A DNA stretch of 64,000 nucleotides from contig JADZDM010000017.1 of the NCBI GenBank assembly GCA_020851035.1, forward strand, positions 62,001 through 126,000, given 5' to 3'. Each line of letters begins with the position of its first letter. Within the stretch, counting starts at the first letter, position 1. The translations under genes and the position numbers were made by a program. Of this stretch, positions 8,127 to 15,604 are shown in pieces. Source of the DNA: Gemmatimonadaceae bacterium. GTDB lineage: Bacteria; Gemmatimonadota; Gemmatimonadetes; Gemmatimonadales; Gemmatimonadaceae. Under the pieces are notes generated by a model. The model was given only the letters and a program-made list of their open reading frames with translations, had not been told where the DNA came from and ran no database searches.

Positions 8127-8506
8127 CGCGATTCGGGGGCCGAGTCCGGGCGATCCGGACCGTTGCTCAGGGCACGGATCGCGGCGGTGCGTGCCTGCCC
8201 GGTCAGGTGACGACTGGCGGCGCGTGGGGGCACGAACGGGCGGGATCGCACGTCCGGCAGGACTGGTATATTTCGGCTGCCGGCCACTATTGACGGATTT
8301 GAATCTCGACTATACGGTTATGTCGCTGTGCTCCGCGCCGGGTGGCGCGGGCTGGGTTTCGGTCCACGGGTCCGCCTCCTACAGCGCGGGCCCGTCGTCG
8401 TTTTCCAGCACTCATTCGTGGGAGTAGTGTCTGTCCACGAGTCCCGTTGTCGGTCAGTACCGGATTGCCGGGCTCCGACGCGATCAATCCACAGGAGTCT
8501 GTAGCA
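8127..8506 (+). promoter_or_regulatory. Long leader region of the cold-shock gene
   Basis: No gene is seen in these 380 bases. If the candidate promoter at 8290-8318 is used, the cspA transcript would carry a leader of about 180 bases. That resembles the long structured 5' leaders known for cspA mRNAs, which act as temperature-responsive elements. A second TATATT box at 8267-8272 could give an even longer leader. The structure was not computed. Confidence 0.4.
8290..8318 (+). promoter_or_regulatory. Candidate promoter for cspA
   Basis: TTGACG (8290-8295), 17 bases, TACGGT (8313-8318). TATACG at 8311 with a 15-base spacer is an alternative -10. The same TTGACS-N17-TACGGK pattern occurs before the BNR protein gene at 22554-22526, which supports it as a local promoter form. 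Confidence 0.4.
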
Positions 8507-8719
8507 ATGCGTACGACCGGCACCGTGAAGTGGTTCAATGACGCCAAGGGTTTTGGTTTCATCACCCCGGCCTCTGGCGGAAAGGACTGCTTCGTCCACC
8601 ACTCTGCCATCCAGATGAAGGGTTTCAAGACCCTCGCTGAAGGCGAGCAGGTTGAGTTCGACATCGTCGAGGGCGCGAAGGGCCCCGCGGCTGAGAACGT
8701 CACGAAGGCTTCGCGCTAA
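8507..8719 (+). CDS. cspA: Cold-shock protein, CspA family
   Basis: The protein has 70 residues and is a single cold-shock domain. It shows the RNP1 motif KGFGFI (residues 14-19) and the RNP2-type motif CFVHHSAI (29-36), with the opening TGTVKWFND. CspA-type proteins bind single-stranded RNA and act as RNA chaperones during cold shock or in growth. ATG at 8507 is preceded by an AGGAG element 11-15 bases upstream and matches the family N-terminus. The gene is monocistronic by context: it has a long leader and a perfect 15-bp hairpin terminator 35 bases downstream. Whether this copy is cold-induced or constitutive cannot be told. Confidence 0.96.
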   Translation: MRTTGTVKWFNDAKGFGFITPASGGKDCFVHHSAIQMKGFKTLAEGEQVEFDIVEGAKGPAAENVTKASR

Positions 8720-8754
8720 GCAACGCTTGTCGGCCTCCCTGTGAGGTCGTCGTA

Positions 8755-8788
8755 CGAAGGGCTGGCCCGTTCGCGGGCCAGCCCTTCG
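8755..8788 (+). terminator. Strong intrinsic terminator hairpin after cspA
   Basis: A perfect 15-bp stem, CGAAGGGCTGGCCCG (8755-8769) with its complement (8774-8788), closes a TTCG tetraloop. The C(UUCG)G loop is an exceptionally stable RNA form. It is followed by CGCTTTCC, only a weak T-run. It separates cspA from infA. Confidence 0.85.
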
Positions 8789-8899
8789 CGCTTTCCGCCT
8801 CCGGATCGCTCCGCCGGCCCGGACAGTCGTTAGGTTTCCCGCATTCGTGCGGCTCCCCTCCCCGGGGGTCCGTCTTTCGTATCCCGTCTGACAGGGTGT

Positions 8900-9121
8900 A
8901 TGGCCAAGGAAGAAGCACTGCAACTCGAGGGGACCGTGAGCGAGGTCCTGCCAAGCGCGATGTTCCGCGTCTCGCTCGACAATGGACACACCGTGCTGGC
9001 GACCATCGGCGGCAACCTCCGCCGTTTCCGCATCCGCGTCCTCGCGGGTGACCGCGTGACCCTCGAGGTCTCGCCCTACGACCTGACGCGCGGACGCATC
9101 GTCTACCGCCACAAGAACTGA
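8900..9121 (+). CDS. infA: Translation initiation factor IF-1
   Basis: The protein has 73 residues and is a single S1-like OB fold. The opening [18 protein letters not shown] and the segments [22 protein letters not shown] and [24 protein letters not shown] match IF-1 along its whole length. IF-1 binds the A site of the 30S subunit and assists IF-2 and IF-3 during initiation. The gene stands alone here rather than in the ribosomal-protein operon, which is common in FCB-group bacteria. Two things differ from the most typical IF-1: [15 protein letters not shown] in place of SGKMRKNYIRILTGD, and the C-terminal YRHKN. A second infA copy elsewhere cannot be excluded. Confidence 0.94.
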   Translation: MAKEEALQLEGTVSEVLPSAMFRVSLDNGHTVLATIGGNLRRFRIRVLAGDRVTLEVSPYDLTRGRIVYRHKN

Positions 9122-9130
9122 CTGGTTCCC

Positions 9131-9164
9131 GCGCGGCGGCAGCGACCACGCTGCGGTACCGCGC
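9131..9164. terminator. Hairpin between convergent infA and S9 peptidase genes
   Basis: An inner stem CAGCG/CGCTG around ACCA and an outer stem GCGCGG/CCGCGC are separated by small internal loops. The structure sits within 50 bases of both stop codons, so it could serve as a two-way terminator. No T-run follows. Confidence 0.4.
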
Positions 9165-9169
9165 CGGTG

Positions 9170-11188
9170 TCAGGGCGCCGGCACCCCGGACACCTTCGTG
9201 AAGTCCGGGAGCGGGTCCCCGAAGACGTAGTGGTTGAACCAGCCCAGGTTGTGCTGCATCACCGCCCGCTGCGACTTCGGCTTCGTGATGCCATGCCCGT
9301 AGCCCTTGTACACGATCATCTCGACCGGCACGTTCCGGTCCTCCAGCGCCTGCCGCAACTGGTAGGCGTTCGCGATCGGCACCCGGCGATCGAGCTCTCC
9401 GTGCTGGATGAGCGTCGGCGTGCGGGCGTTGCGCACGTAGTCCACCGGTGACGTCTTCGCGTAGATCGCCGGGTCCGCCACCGGGTCGGCGCCGAGGTAG
9501 TTGATCGTGAACGGCGTGATGTCGGTGTTGTAGTAGTACGTGCGCCAGTCGGAGATGCCCGCGCCTACCGACGTCGCCACGAAGCGGCGGCTGCTGGTGG
9601 TGAGGAACGCGGAGATGTACCCGCCCTGGCTCCAGCCCATCGAGGCGACGAGGTCACGCTGCACCCAGCCGCGCTCGATCAGTGCGTCCACGCCGCTGAT
9701 CACGTCCCACGCGTCGCCGACACCGAGGTTGCGGTAGTTCAGCGCGCGGAACCGCTCGCCGTAGCCGGCACTGCCGCGGTAGTTCACCTTCAGCACCAGT
9801 GCGCCGCGGTTCACCCACTGGTCCACCGGGTAGTACCGCGCGTCGGGCAGCGTGGGCCGGTCGATGCCGGTGGGACCGCCGTGGATCACGCAGAGCAGCG
9901 GGTAGCGGCGCGCCGGGTCGAAGTCGCGCGGCTTGATCAGGATTCCCTCGATCTCCGTGCCGTCGCGGCTCTTCCAGCGGAACACCTCGCGCGTGCCGAG
10001 CTTCCAGCCCGCGACCTGCGTGCTCATGTCGCTGACGACGCGCGGCGTGAACGACTCCAGCGGCGAGACCGCGAGCTCCGGCAGCGCCGTGGGCGACGAG
10101 GTGATGAAGGCGACCTGCGTGTGGCTGCGATCGAGGGAGAAGCCGGCATACATGCCGTCGTCCGGCCCCGTGAGCCGGATGATGGTGCCGCTGGACGGGT
10201 CGGCGACGTAGAGGTGGGAGGCCGTCTTCTGCAGTCCGCTGAAGTAGACCCCGCGCGGTCCCCAGGCCACATAGCCCGGCTGCTCGTCGAACGCCAGCGT
10301 GATCGGGCGGATCGCGCCTCCGCCGGCATCCACCACCGCCAGGCGCGTGTTGCGGAAGTAGTTCGTCCGCACCTCGCCCATCGCCGTGCTGAACACGAGC
10401 TGGCTCCCGTCCGGCGACCAGTGCGGATTGTCGTCGGCACCGGGCTGCGTGACCACGTCGCGCACGCTGTTGTCCGCCACGGTCAGCACGCGGATGTCGG
10501 CGGTGTTCGCATTCGGTGCATCGGGGCGCAGCGTCGTGCTGAAGGCGATGCGGGTGCCGTCGGGTGACCAGGCCGGGCTGCCCACGCTGTAGCGCGTGGC
10601 CGCCGGTGTGCGCAGCACGCCGGGCTGCGGGGCCTGCAGTGCGGCCGCCACGTCGATGGTGTAGAGCTGCTGCATGGCATGGTCCCGTCGCACCACCTCG
10701 AACCCGCCGAGAGTCGTGTCGCGCGCCTTGCGCTCGCCGGCGGAGGGGCTGGACGTGAAGGCGATTGCACCGGCATCCGGCCGCCAGTCGTAGGCACTCA
10801 CCCCGCCGGCGGCGCTGGTGAGGCGCACCGGCTCTCCGCCGTCGATCGCGAGCGCGAAGAGCTGCGGCTTCTGGTCCACGCGCGTGCTGACGAACGAGAG
10901 CCACTTGCCGTCCGGTGACCACTGCACCTGCGAGACCCCGGCCTCGTGCCGGGTGAGCTGCCGCGTGCTGCCGCTGCGCAGGTCATGCAGGTGCAGCTGC
11001 GCCACGAACGCATCCTGCTGCCAGTCGGTGGTGGTGAGCAGGTACGCCACCCGGGCGCCGTCCGGCGACAGGCGCGGGCTCGCCACCGACTTCAGTGAGA
11101 GCAGCTCGTCGATCGCCGGCGTGCGGTCGGCCGCCTGCGCCTGCAGCGACGAGGCGAGGACGATGAGGGCGAGGGTGCGGCGCAGCAT
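9170..11188 (-). CDS. Secreted S9-family peptidase (dipeptidyl/acylaminoacyl-peptidase type)
   Basis: The protein has 672 residues with a signal peptide (cleavage after about residue 19, LQAQA). A TolB/DPP-type beta-propeller follows (about 30-400) with repeated SPDG motifs (SPRLSPDGARVAY, VQWSPDGKWLSFVS, PAWSPDGTRIAFST, PHWSPDGSQLVFST). The C-terminal alpha/beta-hydrolase domain (about 420-665) carries the triad: Ser520 in GWSQGG, Asp600 in HGELDRRVP, and His632 in GYGHG. The propeller limits access to peptides. It probably digests peptides in the periplasm or outside the cell. Length and layout fit the DPP4/acylaminoacyl-peptidase branch of S9. PnuC lies 51 bases upstream on the same strand. 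Confidence 0.92.
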   Translation of the reverse strand: MLRRTLALIVLASSLQAQAADRTPAIDELLSLKSVASPRLSPDGARVAYLLTTTDWQQDAFVAQLHLHDLRSGSTRQLTRHEAGVSQVQWSPDGKWLSFVSTRVDQKPQLFALAIDGGEPVRLTSAAGGVSAYDWRPDAGAIAFTSSPSAGERKARDTTLGGFEVVRRDHAMQQLYTIDVAAALQAPQPGVLRTPAATRYSVGSPAWSPDGTRIAFSTTLRPDAPNANTADIRVLTVADNSVRDVVTQPGADDNPHWSPDGSQLVFSTAMGEVRTNYFRNTRLAVVDAGGGAIRPITLAFDEQPGYVAWGPRGVYFSGLQKTASHLYVADPSSGTIIRLTGPDDGMYAGFSLDRSHTQVAFITSSPTALPELAVSPLESFTPRVVSDMSTQVAGWKLGTREVFRWKSRDGTEIEGILIKPRDFDPARRYPLLCVIHGGPTGIDRPTLPDARYYPVDQWVNRGALVLKVNYRGSAGYGERFRALNYRNLGVGDAWDVISGVDALIERGWVQRDLVASMGWSQGGYISAFLTTSSRRFVATSVGAGISDWRTYYYNTDITPFTINYLGADPVADPAIYAKTSPVDYVRNARTPTLIQHGELDRRVPIANAYQLRQALEDRNVPVEMIVYKGYGHGITKPKSQRAVMQHNLGWFNHYVFGDPLPDFTKVSGVPAP

Positions 11189-11239
11189 CGGGACTCCGTT
11201 CCGGTGGTCATCCGCACGGCGGTGCGGTACGGACAGCCG

Positions 11240-11851
11240 TCAGGCGGCGGCGACGCCCTGCCCCTGCTCCTCGCGGAGCCACTGTCGCCACCCCTGGACG
11301 GCCATGCCGAGCAGGATCAGGTAGATCAGCGACGAGACCCAGAGCTGCTGTCGCGGCAGCAGCCAGAACGCGTAGAGCGCGTTCACCAGCGTCCAGCAGG
11401 CCCAGTGCTCGATCTTCTTGTGTGTCTGAAGATACTGGCCGCTGACGCTCACTGCAGTGACCAGTGCGTCGGCCATCGACTGCTGCGCGCCGGTGAACGA
11501 CATGACCCAGCCGAGGAGCGCGGCCAGCGGCAGGGTGGCGAGGGTCCAGAGGAGCCGGCCCCGCGTGGTGAGGCGGGTGATCGGCAGGTCGTCGTGGTGC
11601 GTGGGGCCGGCGCGGAGCCACACCCACCAGCCGTAGGCCTGCATCGGCAGGTAGTACAGCACCTGCAGCCCGGTGCTCGACCAGAGGTGTGCGCGCCAGA
11701 AGACGATGCCGTAGAGCACCACCGACGCCACGCCCCACGCCCAGGTCCAGATGTTGTTCTTCACCAGCAGCCAGACGTTCACCAGCGTCGCCACTGCCGC
11801 CGCCACCTCCAGCGGCGAGAGCTCGTGCACCACCCGTGGCCAGTCGATCAC
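11240..11851 (-). CDS. pnuC: PnuC-family nicotinamide riboside transporter
   Basis: The protein has 203 residues with six to seven hydrophobic segments. It matches PnuC: PLEVAAAVATLVNVWLLVKNNIWTW near the N-terminus, YYLPMQAYGWWVW around residue 70-82, and KKIEHWACWTLVNALYAFWL around 145-165. The W/N-rich pattern of PnuC facilitators, which take up nicotinamide riboside for NAD synthesis, is conserved. The GTG start at 11851 overlaps the stop of the upstream methyltransferase by 4 bases (GTGA). No NadR or NRK kinase gene is adjacent, so phosphorylation of the substrate must occur elsewhere. Specificity within the family (thiamine-type PnuT or riboflavin-type PnuX) cannot be excluded. Confidence 0.88.
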   Translation of the reverse strand: MIDWPRVVHELSPLEVAAAVATLVNVWLLVKNNIWTWAWGVASVVLYGIVFWRAHLWSSTGLQVLYYLPMQAYGWWVWLRAGPTHHDDLPITRLTTRGRLLWTLATLPLAALLGWVMSFTGAQQSMADALVTAVSVSGQYLQTHKKIEHWACWTLVNALYAFWLLPRQQLWVSSLIYLILLGMAVQGWRQWLREEQGQGVAAA

Positions 11852-12528
11852 GCCGCCTCGCAGTGGAGCAGGAGCGAGAGCGGCATGCCGGTGGCGGGGT
11901 GCAGCGGCTCCTGCACCCGGGTCACGCGCAGCCCGGCGGTCGCGATCTCACCGAGCCACGAGGTCAGCGTGCGGTAGTACCACGGCATCGGCGTCGGGAA
12001 CGGCACCGCGAAGGCGTCGAAGGCCTCGGTGCGCCAGCCGCTGGCGTAGGGGGCGTCGCCGCGCGCCGTCCAGGGATGCACGGTCTGGATCAGCAGCACG
12101 CCGCCGGCGTCGAGCCGTGCGCGCAATGCCGCCAGCAGCGGGTGCACGGGATCGGCGAGCAGCGAGAAGTTGCAGGCGATCACCGACCAGGGCCCCGCGG
12201 CCAGGCCGGCGTCGTGTTGCAGCGCCTCGTAGGTCGCCACCGCGAATTCGCCGCCGCCGAGGGCCGTGGCCTGCGCGATCAGCGGCGGGCTCACGTCCAC
12301 TCCCGTCGCGCGCAGGCCGTGTGCCGCCACCGCCCGCACCAGCCACCCTTCCCCGCAGCCCACGTCCAGCAGCGTGCCGGTGCCGCAGGCCAGGCAGGCC
12401 TCCACGATCGCGGCGTCGGTCCCGGCCAGCCGGCTCGGCACCAGCCCCTCGCGCACGACCTTCGTCCAGGCGTCGGCGTTGTCGGTCCAGCTCTGCGCGA
12501 TGCGCGCATCCGGCGACTCCGGGCGCAT
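11848..12528 (-). CDS. Class I SAM-dependent methyltransferase
   Basis: The protein has 226 residues and is a Rossmann-fold methyltransferase of the methyltransf_11/25 type. Motif I is LLDVGCGEGWL (residues 53-63), motif II is TGVDVSPPLI, and motif IV is VIACNFSLL. The C-terminus contains QTVHPW and PWYYRTLTSW. The last pair resembles methyltransferases acting on small metabolites, but the substrate is unknown. The start overlaps the stop of the DUF2721 gene by one base (TGATG), and its own stop overlaps PnuC by four, so the three genes form one unit. No link to nicotinamide metabolism is shown by the sequence. Confidence 0.88.
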   Translation of the reverse strand: MRPESPDARIAQSWTDNADAWTKVVREGLVPSRLAGTDAAIVEACLACGTGTLLDVGCGEGWLVRAVAAHGLRATGVDVSPPLIAQATALGGGEFAVATYEALQHDAGLAAGPWSVIACNFSLLADPVHPLLAALRARLDAGGVLLIQTVHPWTARGDAPYASGWRTEAFDAFAVPFPTPMPWYYRTLTSWLGEIATAGLRVTRVQEPLHPATGMPLSLLLHCEAA

Positions 12529-13010
12529 CAGCCGCCCGCTCCCGTGCCCTCGGCCGATACGCGGTCCCGCGGCGGGTCGATGCGCACGGTGCGGGTGGCG
12601 ATGAAGATCTCCTGGAGGAAGGCGAGCAGGCCGCCGATCAGCGCCAGCATCGCGAGCACGAAGAGGCCGGCGATCCAGTACGCGCCGCTGACGTGCAGGA
12701 CCGCGGACCCGAACAGCGCGATGATCACCAGGCAGACGAGGAGCGCACAGATGGTGCAGAGCGTGATCCCGCGGTTGGCGAGGCGGGCGCGGCCCGACAG
12801 GACAGCGAGGCGATCGCGCATCACCTGGCGTTCGTGCCCCACCGGGAGGTCGTGGTAGTCGATCTCGAACTGGCGCGCCCGGTCGATCACGCGCGCGAGC
12901 CGGTTCGTGAGCACGTTGAGCATCGCCGCCACGCCGGAGAGCAGGAACACCGGTGCCACGGCCTGCTGGATGACGTGCGCGATGTCGATCAGGGGAGCAC
13001 TGGTCTGCAT
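12528..13010 (-). CDS. DUF2721 membrane protein
   Basis: The protein has 160 residues. Its N-terminal amphipathic segment (IDIAHVIQQAVAPVFLLSGVAAMLNVLTNRLARVIDRAR) is the hallmark of DUF2721. Two further hydrophobic segments at about 85-106 and 112-135 follow, with an acidic/basic C-terminus. The family is a small inner-membrane protein of unknown function. ATG at 13010 is used because the residues upstream of it are not conserved-looking. It heads a coupled run with the methyltransferase and PnuC. Confidence 0.85.
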   Translation of the reverse strand: MQTSAPLIDIAHVIQQAVAPVFLLSGVAAMLNVLTNRLARVIDRARQFEIDYHDLPVGHERQVMRDRLAVLSGRARLANRGITLCTICALLVCLVIIALFGSAVLHVSGAYWIAGLFVLAMLALIGGLLAFLQEIFIATRTVRIDPPRDRVSAEGTGAGG

Positions 13011-13052
13011 GCCACGAATCCTACTCGTCACGCAGGCGGCGGGCACCGGTGT

Positions 13053-13871
13053 TCAGCGATCGCCGCGGACCACGCCCCCTGCCGGCGGACGCACGGCCAC
13101 GATCTCGTCCGGGAGCAGGTGGCGCCACGCCCCCTTGGCCAGCGTGCCGAGCGCCAGCGGACCGATCGCAACGCGCACGAGTCGCAGCACCGTGGTGTCA
13201 CAGGCCTCCAGCATCCGTCGCACCTGCCGGTTGCGCCCCTCGTCGAGCTCGATCTCGAGCCACCCATGCCGCGCGCCGGCGCGCAGCACCGCCACCCGGA
13301 CGGCACCGAGCCGCTCGCCGTCGTCGGTCGTCACGCCACGCTGCAGCGCCGCCACCAGCGCGGCATCCGGCACACGATCCACCTGCACGTGGTACGTCTT
13401 CACCACGTGCGAGGCCGGCGCCGTGATCGCATTCGCCCACTGCGTGTCGTTGGTGAAGAGCAACAGCCCCTCGCTGGCCTGGTCGAGGCGGCCCACCGGG
13501 CCGAGGAACGGCAGCGAGGGATCGTCGAGGCACTCGTAGACGGTGCCGCGCCCGCGTGGATCGCTGCGCGTGGTGAGCAACCCGCGCGGCTTGTTGAGCG
13601 CGATGTAGACGCGTGCCGTCGCCGCCGTGCGCGCGCCATCGAGCACGATCACATCCCGCTCCGGCACCACCCGTCGGCTGCTGTCGGTGACCCGCCGGCC
13701 GTTCACCGTCACGCGTCCGTCACGGACGGCGACCTCCGCCTGCGACCGGGAGCAGATGCCAAGCTTGGAGAGGGCGCGCGCGAGCGACACCGTGCCGCGT
13801 GCGGCGACGGTGTCGGTTCGTGCGACCGGCGTGGATCGAGCGGTCGGGGCGCGGCGGGGACGCGGGGGCAT
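13053..13871 (-). CDS. RsuA/RluB-family pseudouridine synthase
   Basis: The protein has 272 residues from ATG at 13871; a GTG at 13940 would add 23 residues. An S4 RNA-binding domain (VSLARALSKLGICSRSQAEVAVRDGRVTVNG, about 28-58) precedes the catalytic domain. Motifs there are ALNKPRGLLTT, GPVGRLDQASEGLLLFTND with catalytic Asp130, KTYHVQV, and EGRNRQVRRMLEA near residue 210. These are typical of RluB/RluE/RsuA enzymes, which make pseudouridine in rRNA. The N-terminus is Arg-rich and, in the longer version, encoded by a degenerate tandem repeat, so the start is uncertain. The exact rRNA target cannot be assigned. Confidence 0.92.
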   Translation of the reverse strand: MPPRPRRAPTARSTPVARTDTVAARGTVSLARALSKLGICSRSQAEVAVRDGRVTVNGRRVTDSSRRVVPERDVIVLDGARTAATARVYIALNKPRGLLTTRSDPRGRGTVYECLDDPSLPFLGPVGRLDQASEGLLLFTNDTQWANAITAPASHVVKTYHVQVDRVPDAALVAALQRGVTTDDGERLGAVRVAVLRAGARHGWLEIELDEGRNRQVRRMLEACDTTVLRLVRVAIGPLALGTLAKGAWRHLLPDEIVAVRPPAGGVVRGDR

Positions 13872-13879
13872 TCGGCGAC

Positions 13880-13925
13880 GGCGACGGTGACGCTGACGGT
13901 GACCGTGACGGAGACGGTGATGGTG
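13880..13925. repeat. Degenerate GACGGT hexamer tandem repeat
   Basis: About seven copies of a six-base unit (GACGGT, GACGCT, GACCGT, GACGGA, GATGGT variants) lie head to tail just upstream of, or within, the 5' end of the pseudouridine synthase gene. In the longer gene model they would encode an Arg/His-rich stretch. Confidence 0.6.
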
Positions 13926-14048
13926 CGACAAAGATGGCACCGGGCGGCGTCCGGGCCGCAGGCGGTCATCTCCCCCGCCTCGCCACCCGATCGGCGCCCT
14001 GCCCGACAGGTATCTTGCGCCATCCCTCCACGCGAACCCCTCGGCAAC

Positions 14049-15470
14049 GTGCGCTCCACCTCGCCCCGCGACGAACGCTTCCTGCTGCCCGTGTTGCTCG
14101 ACACGGCGGCCGCGCTGTCACGGCAGTTCCTGGACGGCATCACGGACCGCCCCGTGCAGCCCGGTGCCGTGCCGCTCCCTGCCGTCGCGTTGCCCGAAAC
14201 CGGCGAAGGCACGCAAGCCGTGCTCGAGCGGCTGCGCGACGACGTCCTCCCGCTGCTGACGGCGTCCGCCGGACCGCGCTACCTGGGCTTCGTGACCGGC
14301 GGGGGCACGCCCGCCGCACTGGCTGCGGACTGGATCACGAGTGCCGTGGACAACAACGCATCGGATGCGTCGAGCAGCGCGGTGGTGCAGCTCGAGGAGC
14401 AGGCGATCGCGATGCTCTGCGACCTGCTCTCGCTGCCGACGACGATGGCGGGGTGGTTCGTGAGCGGCGCCACGATGGCGAACATGGCCGGGCTGGCGAC
14501 GGCGCGGCAGTGGCTTGGCGAGGCGCGTGGCGTGGATGTCGCCGCCGACGGCGCCGGCGTGCTGCCGGACCTCCGCATCCTGTCCGCCACGCCACACGCG
14601 AGCGTCGTGAAGGCGGCGGCGATCCTCGGCATCGGCCGGAATCACGTCAGGATCGTCGACACCGTCCCGGGCACGGAACGGGTGCACGTGCCGGCCATGG
14701 CGACGGCACTCGCGGCCAGCGACGTGCCGACGATCATCGTCGCGAACGCGGGCACCGTCACGACCACGGCGTTCGATGACATCGCGGCACTCGCGGCACT
14801 GGCGCGCGAGCACCGCGCCTGGCTGCACGTGGACGGAGCGTTCGGGCTCTTCGCGACGCTGCTGCCGGCGCACGCCGCGCAGCTCGCCGGACTGGCCGAC
14901 GCCGACTCGATCTGCGGCGACGCACACAAGTGGCTCAACGTGCCGTACGACAGCGGGTTCGTGCTGACGCGGCATCCTGCGGTGCAGGCGCGCGTGTTCC
15001 GGAACGCGGCGTCGTACTTCATGCAGGCCGGCGCCCTGGCCGATCCCTTCCATCACACGCCGGAGAATTCGCGGCGATGGCGCGCGCTGGCGGTGTGGGC
15101 GACGCTGCTGGCCTACGGACGGTCGGGGGTCGCCGACGTGGTCGCGGAGTGTTGTGCCTGCGCGGCGAGCCTGGGGGCGTGGATCGAGGCGCACCCTGAC
15201 CTGGAGCTGCTGGCGCCAGTCTCGCTGAACGTGGTGGCCTTCCGGCTCGGCGACCGGATCGTTGCGGGGCGAGACGGCGCGGCACTGACCCGCGTCTTTC
15301 TGGACGGGGTCGCGGCCAGCGGCGACACGTTCCTGACACCCGCCACGCTCTCCGGCCGGCCGGGCGTGCGGGCGGCGTTCAGCAACTGGCGCACCACGGC
15401 GGGTGACGACCTGCCCCGCATCCAGCGTGGTATTTCAGCGGGGGTGGCCGGGGTGTCGTCCGGCATCTGA
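14049..15470 (+). CDS. PLP-dependent decarboxylase-like enzyme (group II type)
   Basis: The protein has 473 residues from a GTG at 14049, chosen because the frame upstream has no start close to the homologous N-terminus. It is a fold-type I PLP enzyme of the glutamate/tyrosine/aromatic-amino-acid decarboxylase family. It shows GPRYLGFVTGGGTPAALAADW (76-95), SGATMANMAGLATAR (139-153), His183 in TPHASVVKAA for ring stacking, Asp262 in HVDGAFG, and the Schiff-base lysine K294 in GDAHKWLNVPYDSG. Such enzymes decarboxylate aromatic or acidic amino acids to amines; the substrate cannot be told here. There is no signal peptide. It stands alone between opposing or unrelated genes. Confidence 0.9.
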   Translation: MRSTSPRDERFLLPVLLDTAAALSRQFLDGITDRPVQPGAVPLPAVALPETGEGTQAVLERLRDDVLPLLTASAGPRYLGFVTGGGTPAALAADWITSAVDNNASDASSSAVVQLEEQAIAMLCDLLSLPTTMAGWFVSGATMANMAGLATARQWLGEARGVDVAADGAGVLPDLRILSATPHASVVKAAAILGIGRNHVRIVDTVPGTERVHVPAMATALAASDVPTIIVANAGTVTTTAFDDIAALAALAREHRAWLHVDGAFGLFATLLPAHAAQLAGLADADSICGDAHKWLNVPYDSGFVLTRHPAVQARVFRNAASYFMQAGALADPFHHTPENSRRWRALAVWATLLAYGRSGVADVVAECCACAASLGAWIEAHPDLELLAPVSLNVVAFRLGDRIVAGRDGAALTRVFLDGVAASGDTFLTPATLSGRPGVRAAFSNWRTTAGDDLPRIQRGISAGVAGVSSGI

Positions 15471-15490
15471 TGCTGAGTCCGTCACTTCCC

Positions 15491-15508
15491 GTCACGGATG
15501 GGCGTGAC
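15491..15508. terminator. Inverted repeat after the PLP enzyme gene
   Basis: GTCACG (15491-15496), six bases, CGTGAC (15503-15508), 20 bases after the stop. It may be a short terminator stem, or an operator, since it overlaps the candidate -35 box of the next gene. Confidence 0.35.
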
Positions 15509-15533
15509 AGGGATGCGGACGGTGTGGTACATA
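15504..15533 (+). promoter_or_regulatory. Candidate promoter for the Sel1 protein gene
   Basis: GTGACA (15504-15509), 18 bases, TACATA (15528-15533). This is followed by a direct repeat of TTCATTAGCG (about 15534-15553), a distinctly AT-rich patch in a GC-rich setting. Confidence 0.4.
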
Positions 15534-15553
15534 TTCATTAGCGTTCATTAGCG
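15534..15553 (+). repeat. Two tandem copies of TTCATTAGCG
   Basis: Two exact 10-base copies sit head to tail at the expected transcription start of the Sel1 gene. The 10-base spacing is one helical turn, which would suit a protein binding site on one face of the DNA. Confidence 0.5.
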
Positions 15554-15604
15554 CGCGCGAATCGGCGCGCCCCCGCCCGCCTCCCTCCCGTACCCCGTCT
15601 TCCC

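Noticed and set aside
11751-14048. Long in-frame extension upstream of the PLP enzyme
   Set aside because: It lies opposite four well-supported minus-strand genes and encodes Arg/Pro/Ser-rich sequence; homology-like features begin only after the GTG at 14049.
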